Positions 16,581 through 25,284 are shown, counted from the first letter of the stretch. The stretch is 64,000 nt of DNA from SIG714 sp964638675 (GCA_964638675.1 CAZXAU010000009.1:34925-98924), one strand, 5' to 3'. A program made the numbers and translations. The notes: generated from the letters alone by a model not told the origin.

Positions 16581-17051
16581 TTATCTTTGATATACCTGTT
16601 CTTTTTTATGAGCTAATTCATCAAGATGAACCGCACATTTTATAATATCGTTGTGGAGAAAGATATCATAATATTTTTCTATTGAAAAAGAATTATAATT
16701 CAACATTTCACCGGTAATTTCCCACCAATAATCACTGCCTCTGCACAGCTGTCCCAAGCGTTCTCCACCGAAGAATGGCTCTCCGAGAGCAAGTTTCAAC
16801 GGTTCAAGCGTCAATTTTTCTTTATAATAATACGGCAACTCATAAAGAGCTATGCAGCCGATATTGAAAGTGAAGGAATAGCTTTCGGGAGAGTTTAAGA
16901 TAGATTTTTGCATTTCAATACCGCAAGCCACCTTCCCATCGGCTGAATAACGGTAAAACATTTTTCCTTTTCCGCTTCTCTTGTATCCGTAGGAAGATAG
17001 ATCATCATTTATTCTTGAAAGTATGTAATCATACATAGCTGTGCTATCCAT
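16581..17051 (-). CDS. DUF4304-like protein
   Basis: A 156-residue soluble protein. The order of features fits the DUF4304 family as I remember it: an N-terminal helix (NDDLSSYGYKRSGKGKMFYR), a GIEMQKS strand, SFTFNIGC and WWEIT. The function of the family is unknown; members often lie in polymorphic-toxin or accessory neighbourhoods. The start at 17051 follows GGTGGAG, and a strong promoter lies directly upstream. Confidence 0.6.
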   Translation of the reverse strand: MDSTAMYDYILSRINDDLSSYGYKRSGKGKMFYRYSADGKVACGIEMQKSILNSPESYSFTFNIGCIALYELPYYYKEKLTLEPLKLALGEPFFGGERLGQLCRGSDYWWEITGEMLNYNSFSIEKYYDIFLHNDIIKCAVHLDELAHKKEQVYQR

Positions 17052-17075
17052 AACTCCACCGCCTCTCTTAAGTTA

Positions 17076-17104
17076 ATTATATCACACTTTATATTAAAAA
17101 TCAA
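17076..17104 (-). promoter_or_regulatory. Promoter of the DUF4304-like gene
   Basis: On the minus strand TTGATT (17104-17099), a 17-base spacer and TATAAT (17081-17076), with a TGTGA extended -10. Confidence 0.8.
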
Positions 17105-17161
17105 CTATATTTTATCACAGCGGGCAATATTTGCGCAACAATATTTCATTAGATTACTGAT

Positions 17162-17190
17162 CGAGGGTTCAAATCCCTCGTCCGTAGCTG
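17162..17190 (+). other. tRNA T-arm-like fragment
   Basis: GAGGG-TTCAAAT-CCCTC is a perfect 5-bp T-stem with a canonical T-loop, followed by GTCCGTAGC like a 3' acceptor strand. No matching 5' acceptor, D-arm or anticodon arm lies upstream. It may be a tRNA remnant, for example of an old integration site. Confidence 0.4.
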
Positions 17191-17219
17191 CAAATATATC
17201 TTTTCCGTAGCCCACAGAC

Positions 17220-17251
17220 AAAAAATCCGAAAGTTCTGCTTTCGGATTTTT
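17220..17251 (+). terminator. Terminator-like hairpin
   Basis: AAAATCCGAAAG / CTTTCGGATTTTT with a 5-base loop and T-run. No gene ends directly upstream; it follows the tRNA-like fragment. Confidence 0.65.
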
Positions 17252-17254
17252 AAT

Positions 17255-17537
17255 TAGTGCCTGTGTTATAAGTGTATTGCAGGCACAACATCATTTGAGC
17301 GTAAGCTCTATCATTGCAAATGAAATTGCAACAGATCAATAGATTGCTACGCAATATGAAATAATCCTTCGGATTATAAAATTTTCTGCTTCGCAGAAAG
17401 TGAAATAAAATTCGTTTCCTCATATGCCGAAGGCATATTTCACATTTGCGAAGCAAATATTTCATAGCAAAGCTATTTCACTCGTTCCGCTGGAACGAAT
17501 TTCATTGAAAAAACCGATGCAAAAGCATCGGTTTTTT
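17255..17537. repeat. Array of short hairpins punctuated by TTTCA/TGAAA
   Basis: About nine small palindromes follow one another. They include ATTGC-tac-GCAAT, AATCC-ttc-GGATT, TTCTGC-ttc-GCAGAA, ATATGCC-gaa-GGCATAT, ATTTGC-gaa-GCAAAT, TAGC-aaa-GCTA and TCGTTCC-gct-GGAACGA. Most have 3-base loops, and most are separated by ATTTCA or TGAAAT. The last hairpin CCGATGC-aaaa-GCATCGG ends in TTTTTT. The palindromes differ in sequence while their layout is regular. No protein-coding gene is convincing here. Confidence 0.7.
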
Positions 17538-17539
17538 CT

Positions 17540-17615
17540 TGGCAGGGGAGCAAAGACTCGAACTCTGGACACGCGGTTTTGGAGACCGCTGCTCTACCAA
17601 CTGAGCTACACCCCT
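17540..17615 (-). tRNA. trnW: tRNA-Trp (CCA anticodon)
   Basis: A 76-base cloverleaf on the minus strand begins AGGGGTG. It has the D-arm TAGCTCAGTTGGTAGAGCA, the anticodon stem GCGGT / ACCGC around CTCCAAA (anticodon CCA) and the T-arm CAGAG-TTCGAGT-CTTTG. The 3' CCA is encoded. There is one T-T mismatch in the acceptor stem. Confidence 0.93.
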
Positions 17616-17631
17616 TTATCAGTACTTGAGT

Positions 17632-17660
17632 ATTATATCACAACTTTTTAATAAAAGCAA
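17632..17660 (-). promoter_or_regulatory. Promoter of tRNA-Trp
   Basis: On the minus strand TTGCTT (17660-17655), a 17-base spacer and TATAAT (17637-17632) with TG in the extended position, about 16 bases before the tRNA. Confidence 0.8.
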
Positions 17661-17935
17661 TAGCTTTTTGAAATTTTTTTTATTTTTTTGAAAAAATATC
17701 ATAGAGATATGAATTGACTTTTATGGCATGATCCTTGCCATCTCTTCCCTTTCGTATCTTCCATTCTCTGTCCGCAATAAATTCATATATGAATTTCCAA
17801 AGTAAATGCATTACAGCATTTACTTTGAAAACCGTATAATAAATCTAATTCTCAACCGATACAGACGAATTACAATTTAATTACAAATCCCCCCGCACAG
17901 GCATTTCAGTATATAAATTAGCTGGCATCTGCTCT
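17661..17935. other. Intergenic region without genes
   Basis: AT-rich. It holds a palindrome ATTCATATATGAAT (17781-17794) and a perfect 12-bp inverted repeat CAAAGTAAATGC / GCATTTACTTTG (17798-17827). The latter has no T-run on either strand and lies after the capsule-type cluster on the minus strand. Confidence 0.5.
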
Positions 17936-18661
17936 TCAGTTGACCTTAGTTGCGTATCTGAGTATCAATCTCGTATATCTCGAAAAATCTTCCAAAAACT
18001 CAGGAGATATATTCTTTTCTATAGAACTTATCGCCTTATCCAGAATCGGTGCTCTGTCATTCATATTGTGACAGTCTGATGCAATAAACTGAATTTTTCC
18101 GCTGCAAATCATTGCAAAAGCTTTTTTTCTTGTTTTTTCATTCAGAATATACTCTGCATTCATCTGAAAAAATACTCCCGAATCAATCAATTCATATAAT
18201 GTATTCTTTCCCTGCCATTTTGAATATCGTTCAACATGTGCCACTATAGGAATCAAGCCGACTGTTTCACGCATTGTTGCAAGTTCTTTTATTTCATTAA
18301 CGCTCCACCTTCTGAAAGGCATTTCAATGAGGATATAGTCGCTGCCTGCAATGGCAAGCTTTCTTGCATTATTTGATCTGCTGATACCTCTGTAAAAACT
18401 GACTTCAGCACCAAAATACATGTCGGGGTAAAGTGATAAATCGTCAATACCTGAAAGCAACTCTCTTATGCTGTTGTCACGTCTTTCCGAAAATTCATCC
18501 GGATCTTCATTATGCGGATAAAAGTGAGGTGTCATAATAACCGATGTGATTCCGCTCTTTTTCATTTCTCTCAACATCTGAGTAGAAACCTCTACATTTT
18601 CAGCTCCGTCATCCATTCCGGGTAGGATATGTGTATGTATGTCTGTAAATAAAATTCCCAT
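17936..18661 (-). CDS. CpsB/YwqE-type tyrosine-protein phosphatase (PHP family)
   Basis: A 241-residue metal-dependent phosphatase of the PHP superfamily. The metal-binding motifs appear in order: DIHTHILPGMDDGA near the N-terminus, TPHFYPH (about 44-50), GAEVSFY, AHVERY and ASDCHNMNDR. CpsB dephosphorylates the tyrosine-rich tail of the capsule BY-kinase, which here is encoded nearby at 20853. It is the last gene of the minus-strand polysaccharide cluster. Confidence 0.9.
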   Translation of the reverse strand: MGILFTDIHTHILPGMDDGAENVEVSTQMLREMKKSGITSVIMTPHFYPHNEDPDEFSERRDNSIRELLSGIDDLSLYPDMYFGAEVSFYRGISRSNNARKLAIAGSDYILIEMPFRRWSVNEIKELATMRETVGLIPIVAHVERYSKWQGKNTLYELIDSGVFFQMNAEYILNEKTRKKAFAMICSGKIQFIASDCHNMNDRAPILDKAISSIEKNISPEFLEDFSRYTRLILRYATKVN

Positions 18662-18713
18662 CTGATAACCTGAAAAACACCTTATATTTTGTTTTGTCCT
18701 TTAATTATTCATA

Positions 18714-19748
18714 TCAACCTAAATATCTTTTAAAATACATTGAAGTGACAAGCTCGCGGAGCTTGTCCTCATCTGGATAAAATTCCATGAATTTCGTTCC
18801 CGGTCTTGCTTCTCCCTCAATGGAACTTATACCGTCAAAAGTATAGTTTTTCACAGAATTTAAAATGGATCTCATACTGCCTAAATCATAACAGTTTGTA
18901 CATATATAATCTTTTTCTTTATTATATAACGACGAAATAAAGCCGTCATTAATATCCATTTCCATAAGCTGAGAAATGAAAGCATTAATATATATCCTTT
19001 GACGTTCCATTCTCGCTATATTTGTCTCATCCTCAACGTTCAATCGACTCTGAACGAATGATAGTGCCTGTTCGCCGTCAAGTGTGACCGTTTCATCCTT
19101 TTTGAATGACTCATCAATGTCGGTGTAATCCTTAGGAAATTTAACCGAAACTCCCCCGATATAGTCATTAGCGATCTTTATCGCATCTGTGGACATCGAA
19201 ATATAATAATCGACAGTCACCCCGTAAAGAAGCTTTGAAACTGCAGTGCATGTATTTACACAACTTGCTTTTGCACCGTCACCGTAGGTATGTGCGAGTG
19301 CGATTTGGCAAGTCCTTGTTCCTATAGGATCCCCGGTGACACCGTATTCCATCACGCCTGTCATCGTGTCACGGTTTATATGAAGCAATGAATAACTGTT
19401 TGTACTTTTATCGATCGATAGCAGTGCAAGAAAATCCGCCTGCTCCTGATTGTTATACGAATGGTTGGGGATGATCGGACCGTATGAGTCCTGACCGATT
19501 ATAAGGATCGTTGTAAGCGTTTTTTCAATATACTTCCCATCGCCTATAGTAACAATACTTGAATCACTGCCTTCAAAATTACTCGGATTCTTAAGTTTTA
19601 TCAGCTTATTTGCGACTAAAAGAAGCAGTAAGACAAGTACCAGCATCAAGATGGGAGCCGCCCATTTCGGTAATCTTAATTTCTTGTTTCTTTTATCACG
19701 GTAATGATGACTGTGATGATGACTTCCCTTCACCGATTGAGCCTCCAT
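18714..19748 (-). CDS. LytR-CpsA-Psr (LCP) family glycopolymer ligase
   Basis: A 344-residue protein with a short His-rich cytoplasmic N-terminus (HHHSHH), one membrane segment (about 31-49) and an extracytoplasmic LCP domain. Conserved features are ILIIGQDS, the polar segment HINRDTMTG with the key Arg/Asp, VNTCTAVSKLLYGV, YIGGVSV, LDGEQALSFVQSR and ARMERQRIYI. LCP enzymes transfer undecaprenyl-linked glycopolymers to peptidoglycan. Its place beside CpsB, BY-kinase and Wzz genes suggests attachment of the exopolysaccharide to the wall. Confidence 0.92.
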   Translation of the reverse strand: MEAQSVKGSHHHSHHYRDKRNKKLRLPKWAAPILMLVLVLLLLLVANKLIKLKNPSNFEGSDSSIVTIGDGKYIEKTLTTILIIGQDSYGPIIPNHSYNNQEQADFLALLSIDKSTNSYSLLHINRDTMTGVMEYGVTGDPIGTRTCQIALAHTYGDGAKASCVNTCTAVSKLLYGVTVDYYISMSTDAIKIANDYIGGVSVKFPKDYTDIDESFKKDETVTLDGEQALSFVQSRLNVEDETNIARMERQRIYINAFISQLMEMDINDGFISSLYNKEKDYICTNCYDLGSMRSILNSVKNYTFDGISSIEGEARPGTKFMEFYPDEDKLRELVTSMYFKRYLG

Positions 19749-19858
19749 TTTCTGAAAAATGTTTGATTTTATGAGTATCGTATGAATGTCGTTACATTAT
19801 TCATTTAAGATCTCACAAACCTCTTAACAATGTTTAAGATCAAAACAGATCTGTTCGC

Positions 19859-20764
19859 CTATTTCTGTCCAACCACCGCATTATCCGACACGCCGTCATA
19901 TTCCTTATGCTTGCGTTTCTTTGTAAAAATAATCAAAAACATGAATAAAACAAGAGCCATTGCAATGATCAGGATCCACATCATCGATGAATCTCCGGTT
20001 ACGATCGGAGGAGATTGCACGCTTCTTTTGAAAGTAATTACTTCCCCGAAACCGTCAAAGTAAACCGTGATAGTATTATCATCATTTCGTATGATGTCTT
20101 CGCCGGAAACCATTGAATATTCACCCGTAGTTCTGTCGCAAAGTGCAAATAAGGGAGTCTCGTCCTCATCGGTGAGTCTCATGTCAAATGTAATTCTGAG
20201 CTTATTTCCATCAACATTCATCAAGTCGATATATTTTGATGTTGCAGTCAGGTCAAAAACATCTTTTGCGATATATGTTACGATCGAACTACCCGTTCTG
20301 CTCGCAATGTCATTCAAGCCCTGAATTCTCTCACCGAGGTTACTCTTTGATCTGGCGTTTGAATTGTACATCTCATCCGCAACTGTATAAAAATCCGGAA
20401 TCATTTTTCCGAAATCATCCTTGTGTTTGATGAGATCGGCATAAACCTTCTCAAGTCTTGTCGGGATACTGTTATTCTCCTCAGCTGAAAGCAACTCGTA
20501 ATGAACCGAATCTCTCAAGGCATAAGGTGTAAGAAAAATATCCGAAACCGGAACGTCAGCTACGCAGGTAAGGTCAACCTCAACAATCGTTGCACCGCAA
20601 TCGATTTTTTTATCATCTATCTCTTTTTCATAAGTCACAATATCCGGTGCAAGCTGAGCTGAAACACTCGGAATCTTGTCAGCAAAACAAATTGAAGACA
20701 GATTCAAAATGTAAACTGCCGCAAAAAATAAAACGATTATTTTTTTCATTTTTAAATTCTTCAT
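19859..20764 (-). CDS. Membrane-anchored exported protein of unknown function
   Basis: A 301-residue protein with a signal peptide (residues about 1-28, ending near CFADK), an exported domain of about 230 residues and a C-terminal membrane segment followed by KKRKHKEYD. The sequence before the last segment (PPIVTGDSS) loosely resembles a sortase signal, but the Pro is not in the canonical position. Start 20764 is chosen for the GGAGAG upstream. Its position between LCP ligase and BY-kinase suggests a role in polysaccharide export or anchoring. Confidence 0.6.
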   Translation of the reverse strand: MKNLKMKKIIVLFFAAVYILNLSSICFADKIPSVSAQLAPDIVTYEKEIDDKKIDCGATIVEVDLTCVADVPVSDIFLTPYALRDSVHYELLSAEENNSIPTRLEKVYADLIKHKDDFGKMIPDFYTVADEMYNSNARSKSNLGERIQGLNDIASRTGSSIVTYIAKDVFDLTATSKYIDLMNVDGNKLRITFDMRLTDEDETPLFALCDRTTGEYSMVSGEDIIRNDDNTITVYFDGFGEVITFKRSVQSPPIVTGDSSMMWILIIAMALVLFMFLIIFTKKRKHKEYDGVSDNAVVGQK

Positions 20765-20852
20765 TATTAAATAACTCTCCATTTTGGTCATAGGATAAAG
20801 CAACTGTTAAAATGATATCTGTCGGGCCTTTGATTCTTCAGTTTTAAAGTCT

Positions 20853-21584
20853 TTATTCATTGGATTTTCTTTTGTAGTAGTATCCGTATCCGCCATAGTA
20901 ATTTTTATTTTTGTAATAGCCGTTTCCTCCCGAGCGATAAGCGTTGTATACCAATCCCACAATTCTTATACCGGCGTATTTAAGCTGCGAAACTACCTTT
21001 GCAATATTCTGCTTTTTTGATTTCATATGTCTGACAACGACTATCATTCCGTCAATTCTGCTACCCAGAATGATCGGGTCCGCAACAGACAGAACGGGTG
21101 GAAGATCGAATATAATATAGTCAAATTTACTTTTAAGAAGAGTCAGAAGATCAAGCATATTTTTAGATCCGAGCAATTCCGAAGGTGTCGGAAGAATGCT
21201 TCCTGCCGAAAGAATATAAAGGCTGTTGTGCAGTTGCGAAACGGTAATACAGTCAGCGACAGACGCATTGCCGGCAAGTATATCAGATAGACCGATATCA
21301 GCATTCTGACCCACAATCGTTTCAATTGACGGCTTACGCATATCTGCCGAAACAAGAAGCGTTTTATGACCGTCTTTCGCAAGAGCATATGAAAGGTTTA
21401 TGGATGTATATGATTTTCCATCCTGTGGCAGAGGAGAGGTTATGCCTATAGCTTTTCCTCCTACTGTATCGGGAAATGAAAGCATAAGATTCGTACGCAT
21501 CAGATTATATGCCTCAGTTACAACAAAATCAAGCTCTGAAGCGATCGGCGATCTGACTCTTGTGCCCATATTTTCTTTAGCCAT
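20853..21584 (-). CDS. CpsD-type bacterial tyrosine kinase (BY-kinase)
   Basis: A 243-residue P-loop kinase. It has Walker A PLPQDGKS (51-58), Walker A' LLVSADMRKPS (about 76-86, Asp 81), Walker B YIIFDLPP and a C-terminal tyrosine cluster with about nine Tyr in the last 30 residues. BY-kinases autophosphorylate this tail when activated by the cytoplasmic end of a Wzz/CpsC adaptor, here encoded 22 bp upstream. Phosphatase CpsB at 17936 would reverse it, so chain length and export of a surface polysaccharide are probably controlled by phosphorylation. Confidence 0.92.
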   Translation of the reverse strand: MAKENMGTRVRSPIASELDFVVTEAYNLMRTNLMLSFPDTVGGKAIGITSPLPQDGKSYTSINLSYALAKDGHKTLLVSADMRKPSIETIVGQNADIGLSDILAGNASVADCITVSQLHNSLYILSAGSILPTPSELLGSKNMLDLLTLLKSKFDYIIFDLPPVLSVADPIILGSRIDGMIVVVRHMKSKKQNIAKVVSQLKYAGIRIVGLVYNAYRSGGNGYYKNKNYYGGYGYYYKRKSNE

Positions 21585-21606
21585 ATTTTCAGCTCCTTAC
21601 TTTGCT

Positions 21607-22518
21607 TTATTCTTTTTTATGATTTGAGCGATAGTAGTAATACTTGTAATATTTGCCTTCCTTAGCACTGGGGGCATTTACATCGGGTATCTCTGCGAGT
21701 ATCGGCAGATCCGAATATACCTGAGTCAACCATTCTGCCGACGAGAGCATATCGTTCAAGATATAATCTTTCAGAATTACAGCAAGAGATGAGAGTATGA
21801 ATGCACCGACAGCTACAATAAGTGTCTTTTTCTTTACATCGGAAGAAAAACCTACTGCATCCTCTGCATAGTCAACGACCTTAGCCGATGCACCGTTAAC
21901 TATCGCTTCAATCTGTGCGGGAAGAACATTGACTACCGCATTGGCAACATCAATTGCGATTTTCGGATCAGAGTGATGAACTTGTATAAAGAATATGACG
22001 GTTCCGTCTACCGAGCCGGCCTTCACCATGTTGTATAGCTCATAATAGTCCATCTGGTACCCGTAATTCTCGTAAAGCTCCCTGCTGACCGCATTGAGGG
22101 TTTTTCTCGTTTTCATAATTTCCACATAGGAATTTATAAGAGTGCCCGCCGAACCGATTTGCGAAACCGTTATACCGCCGAGTGATGTCGACCCGAGACT
22201 GATATTACTGTTGTTTACAAACATTTTAGCAGTCGCACAATAAGTAACTGTAACTCTACTGTAAAAATATACAAAAGCCAGCGATGCAACAACTATTGTT
22301 ACTATCGCAATTAACCACCATTTTTTAAGGAGTACCTTTGCCATTTCCAATAAATCAAGCTGACTGTCGGTATTTTTAGATGTAACTTCAGCTTGTTTTC
22401 TTGTATGCGTACTATCTCTGTCTTTATCTGCACTTGCAGCTCTGCAAAGCTCCATAAACTCATCGATATCGACAGTCACAGTTTGTTTTGTTTTGTTTTC
22501 CTTCATTTTGTATCTCAT
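21607..22518 (-). CDS. Wzz/CpsC-type chain-length regulator and BY-kinase activator
   Basis: A 303-residue protein with two membrane segments (about 67-86 and 233-250) and an extracytoplasmic Wzz domain between them. The charged N-terminal extension (about 60 residues) is longer than usual. The C-terminus ends in a Tyr-rich stretch (YYKYYYY), which may contact or be phosphorylated by the kinase at 20853. In this family the adaptor sets polymer length and switches the kinase on. MKENK at 22506 is an alternative start. Confidence 0.9.
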   Translation of the reverse strand: MRYKMKENKTKQTVTVDIDEFMELCRAASADKDRDSTHTRKQAEVTSKNTDSQLDLLEMAKVLLKKWWLIAIVTIVVASLAFVYFYSRVTVTYCATAKMFVNNSNISLGSTSLGGITVSQIGSAGTLINSYVEIMKTRKTLNAVSRELYENYGYQMDYYELYNMVKAGSVDGTVIFFIQVHHSDPKIAIDVANAVVNVLPAQIEAIVNGASAKVVDYAEDAVGFSSDVKKKTLIVAVGAFILSSLAVILKDYILNDMLSSAEWLTQVYSDLPILAEIPDVNAPSAKEGKYYKYYYYRSNHKKE

Positions 22519-22524
22519 CTTGTA

Positions 22525-23658
22525 TCAATAATTTATTTCACTATTTTTCAATTTTTGATTGCAAACCGATTTGATTATTTTCTCAAGCTCATCAAAATTC
22601 TCGTAGATCTTCTTCGCAAGTGCGAGCTGACATCTTCCCCTGTCAAGATTGTGCTCAGGATAATCTATCGAAAAATACACATCATTGCATAGATAATCGT
22701 CAATGAACCTCGATGCGAGCTCTATCGTCACCGAAAATGAAGCCAGCACAAGCGAATCAATCTCTTCATCGGTAAATATACCGTATATTTCGGATATAAA
22801 TCCTTGTGCAAGTGATGTAAATTTGTTTTTATCGATCGTTACCTTTGAAAGATTCTTTTCATCTTCAACTGCCGTGCTTGCGATAAAACGAACAGCATCT
22901 CCGAAATCGTATGAAGCCATTCCCGGCATTACTGTGTCGAGGTCTACAACCACCAGCGGTTCTTTGGTCTTCTTATCAAAAAGCACATTATTCGCCTTGG
23001 TATCATTATGTGAAACACGCACAGGAAATTCACCGCGTTCAAATCTATCCCACAGCTGACATGCAAGCTCTTTAACAGAATACAAGTACTCCGCTTCGTT
23101 ACGGATCATCGCCTTTCTTTCGCTGTTCAGATTTTCATAATGATTAAAAAAATCATCAAGACGTTTACGTGTGTTATGGAAGTCGGGAATCGTTTCATGA
23201 AGCTCAGAGCCGTCAAAGTCAGACAGCTGTCGTTGGAAACGCCCGAAAGCCTTTCCCACATTGTGGATGAACGAATCATCCTCACATTTATCAAATGTAA
23301 CCGATTCAATATAATTCATTACCCTCCAAAATTCACCGTCATCGGTAATGAAATAATTATTTCCGTCATAAGTGTGATGAAAGTGCAAAGCATACCCGTT
23401 TTTATTATTTTTAAGAATATACGATGTCACTTTATCTATATTTTCCATTACCCCCACAGGTTCACGGAAAACAAATGTGTTGATCTTTTGAAACAGATAA
23501 GATTTATTACGTTTATCATTCAAAACATAATTCACCTTCACTGTGGTATTTATGTGTCCGTTATTTATTATTTCGTATGATACTATTGTTCCTTTTAACT
23601 TAAACGCTTCTCCTACCAGAGGAAGTCTTTCCCTAAAATTATTCTTTTCTGTATTCAT
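22525..23658 (-). CDS. APH-fold sugar kinase, N-acetylhexosamine 1-kinase-like
   Basis: A 377-residue kinase of the aminoglycoside phosphotransferase fold. The catalytic loop is VSHNDTKANNVLFD and the metal motif is VVVDLDTVMPGMASYDFGDAVRF, which together closely resemble NahK (N-acetylhexosamine 1-kinase). Such enzymes phosphorylate GlcNAc or GalNAc at C1 to feed nucleotide-sugar synthesis. This fits a position 6 bp before the Wzz gene, where it may supply polysaccharide precursors. The start is uncertain: the frame opens at 23694, but MNTEK at 23658 looks more natural. Confidence 0.82.
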   Translation of the reverse strand: MNTEKNNFRERLPLVGEAFKLKGTIVSYEIINNGHINTTVKVNYVLNDKRNKSYLFQKINTFVFREPVGVMENIDKVTSYILKNNKNGYALHFHHTYDGNNYFITDDGEFWRVMNYIESVTFDKCEDDSFIHNVGKAFGRFQRQLSDFDGSELHETIPDFHNTRKRLDDFFNHYENLNSERKAMIRNEAEYLYSVKELACQLWDRFERGEFPVRVSHNDTKANNVLFDKKTKEPLVVVDLDTVMPGMASYDFGDAVRFIASTAVEDEKNLSKVTIDKNKFTSLAQGFISEIYGIFTDEEIDSLVLASFSVTIELASRFIDDYLCNDVYFSIDYPEHNLDRGRCQLALAKKIYENFDELEKIIKSVCNQKLKNSEINY

Positions 23659-23694
23659 TACATATTCAACTTTCAAAGTTATTTGAAGATACAA

Positions 23695-24127
23695 TTATCA
23701 TTTTAGTCTTCATATTATATCATATTCATTTTCTTTTGTAAAGTACATTTTTCACGAATTGCGTTATTTTATTCATTAAATTTCTAATATATTGACAAAT
23801 TAATGCAAAAATAGACCCTTAATATTAACAAGCAATCAAAAAACAACCTGTTCTGCATTTTATGTTATTATGCTGCATTCCGTGAATATAATAATATTTC
23901 CGGCAATATTTTTTAATATATACCATGTTTTACAAGAGAGAAATGCCGCCAAAAACCGTTAATTGGCGACATATAATATATCTGCTTCTCCGATAAACTG
24001 TTGACTGTTGATCCGGAACCACGGCTTTTGTTCAAAAGTCACACAAAAGGCGGATCTTCAATAAGAAGATTCCGCCCAAACAGATTCAATCATATCGTTG
24101 ACCGGATCATGCAGACATCTGCAAAAG
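23695..24127. other. Gene-free region with minus-strand terminator
   Basis: AT-rich, with no convincing reading frame. The hairpin GGCGGATCTTC / GAAGATTCCGCC (24049-24076) has TTTTGTGTG after it on the minus strand and should terminate the oxidoreductase gene at 24128. An imperfect repeat around 23946-23970 (GCCGCCAA / TTGGCGAC) may form a weaker hairpin. Confidence 0.6.
24049..24076 (-). terminator. Terminator of the Gfo/Idh/MocA gene
   Basis: A stem of 11-12 bp with one bulge, followed on the minus strand by TTTTGTG; about 50 bp after the stop. Confidence 0.7.
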
Positions 24128-25174
24128 TCAGTTAAAATCGATGACCTGACATTTTTCCGCCGATTCAAATGCCGCTTCGACAATTCTCATCACAAGGCGT
24201 GACTGCTCATGTGTAACCATCTGACCTTCTAAGCCGTCAATTGCCCTCACAAAATTGCGGTAAAAATCGTGCACATCAGATTTCGGGATATCGATCTCGT
24301 ATGTATCTGTTGTAATTTCATCACGTGGAGCCATAGTTTTTGTTATGCCTGCCGCCGTCAAAACCGGGATAACCTCTTTTTCATTCCAGAACTTGCAATA
24401 AACGACCTGCGTTTTTTCTCTCCAGTCCTTTATGAGTGCTGAACCGTTTTTGCATTGGAGATAGAATCTCGGCATTGCTATATAATTGAGAGTTTCAATT
24501 TCGACATGTGCAGTCTTTCCTGATTCATAGATCAGTTCAAGACGGAAGCCGTCGTCAACCTCAAAGTTTGTTGTATGCTGAACAATACAGAATACCTTTT
24601 TGAGTTTCTCGTCCGGAAGAAGCTGTGTCATCTGATCTATAAGGTGAATTCCCCAGTCATAGATCATTCCGCCGCCATACTTCTTCATTCCTCTCCAGTC
24701 GGAAGGAATTCCTCTTGAACCGTGAACTCTCGATTCTATCGATATTACATCGCCGAGCTTGCCCTCACCTATGATCTGTTTCATCGCAAGAAAATCGACA
24801 TCAAAGCGTCTGTTCTGGTGTGCTGTAAAAAGCTTCCCTGTCTCACGTGAAATCTTGATAACATCATCAAGCTCGCTTACGCTCATCATTACCGGCTTTT
24901 CGCAGATAACATTTTTTCCGGACTTCATAGCGGCTATTGACAGCTCTTTGTGCGAATCATTCGGAGTCGCAACAACAATAATTTCAACACTCCCATCGGA
25001 AAGCATTTCTTCATATGAGCCGTAAGACTTTATTCCTCTTTCATTGGCAAGGGCATTTCTCTCGCTTCTGATATCGTATACACCTGCAAGCTCAACGACA
25101 TCGCTCTTTCTGATCTGTTCGGCATGCCATCCGCCCTGTCCGCCGTATCCTACGATCGCAACCTTTTTTTTCAT
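24128..25174 (-). CDS. Gfo/Idh/MocA-family NAD(P)-dependent oxidoreductase
   Basis: A 348-residue dehydrogenase. The N-terminal Rossmann motif is VAIVGYGGQGGWHAEQI, followed by VVATPNDSH and CEKPVMM with the conserved lysine. The middle contains GGGMIYDWGIHLIDQM, the typical active-site His region of the family. Substrates are usually sugars, inositols or their nucleotide forms; the exact one cannot be read. Start 25174 follows AAAGGAAA; the frame extends upstream without a better signal. It is a single-gene unit with its own terminator. Confidence 0.85.
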   Translation of the reverse strand: MKKKVAIVGYGGQGGWHAEQIRKSDVVELAGVYDIRSERNALANERGIKSYGSYEEMLSDGSVEIIVVATPNDSHKELSIAAMKSGKNVICEKPVMMSVSELDDVIKISRETGKLFTAHQNRRFDVDFLAMKQIIGEGKLGDVISIESRVHGSRGIPSDWRGMKKYGGGMIYDWGIHLIDQMTQLLPDEKLKKVFCIVQHTTNFEVDDGFRLELIYESGKTAHVEIETLNYIAMPRFYLQCKNGSALIKDWREKTQVVYCKFWNEKEVIPVLTAAGITKTMAPRDEITTDTYEIDIPKSDVHDFYRNFVRAIDGLEGQMVTHEQSRLVMRIVEAAFESAEKCQVIDFN

Positions 25175-25284
25175 ATTGATATAGATTTCCTTTCTTTCCG
25201 CCATGTAATTATTGTAACGCAATTGCTACAGAGATTTTACTATCTTTTTGAGTGATTGTCAATAGCTAAACACAAAAAAGTTTT

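Noticed and set aside
17162..17190. A complete tRNA gene
   Set aside because: Only the T-arm and a 3' tail are present; no 5' acceptor, D-arm or anticodon arm can be folded upstream.
17255..17537. CRISPR array
   Set aside because: There are no identical repeats of constant length and no cas genes; the units are variable palindromes with short spacers.
20027..20040. Canonical LPxTG sorting signal in the 19859-20764 product
   Set aside because: The residues before the last membrane segment are PPIVTGD; Pro is not at the second position, so it is only a loose resemblance.
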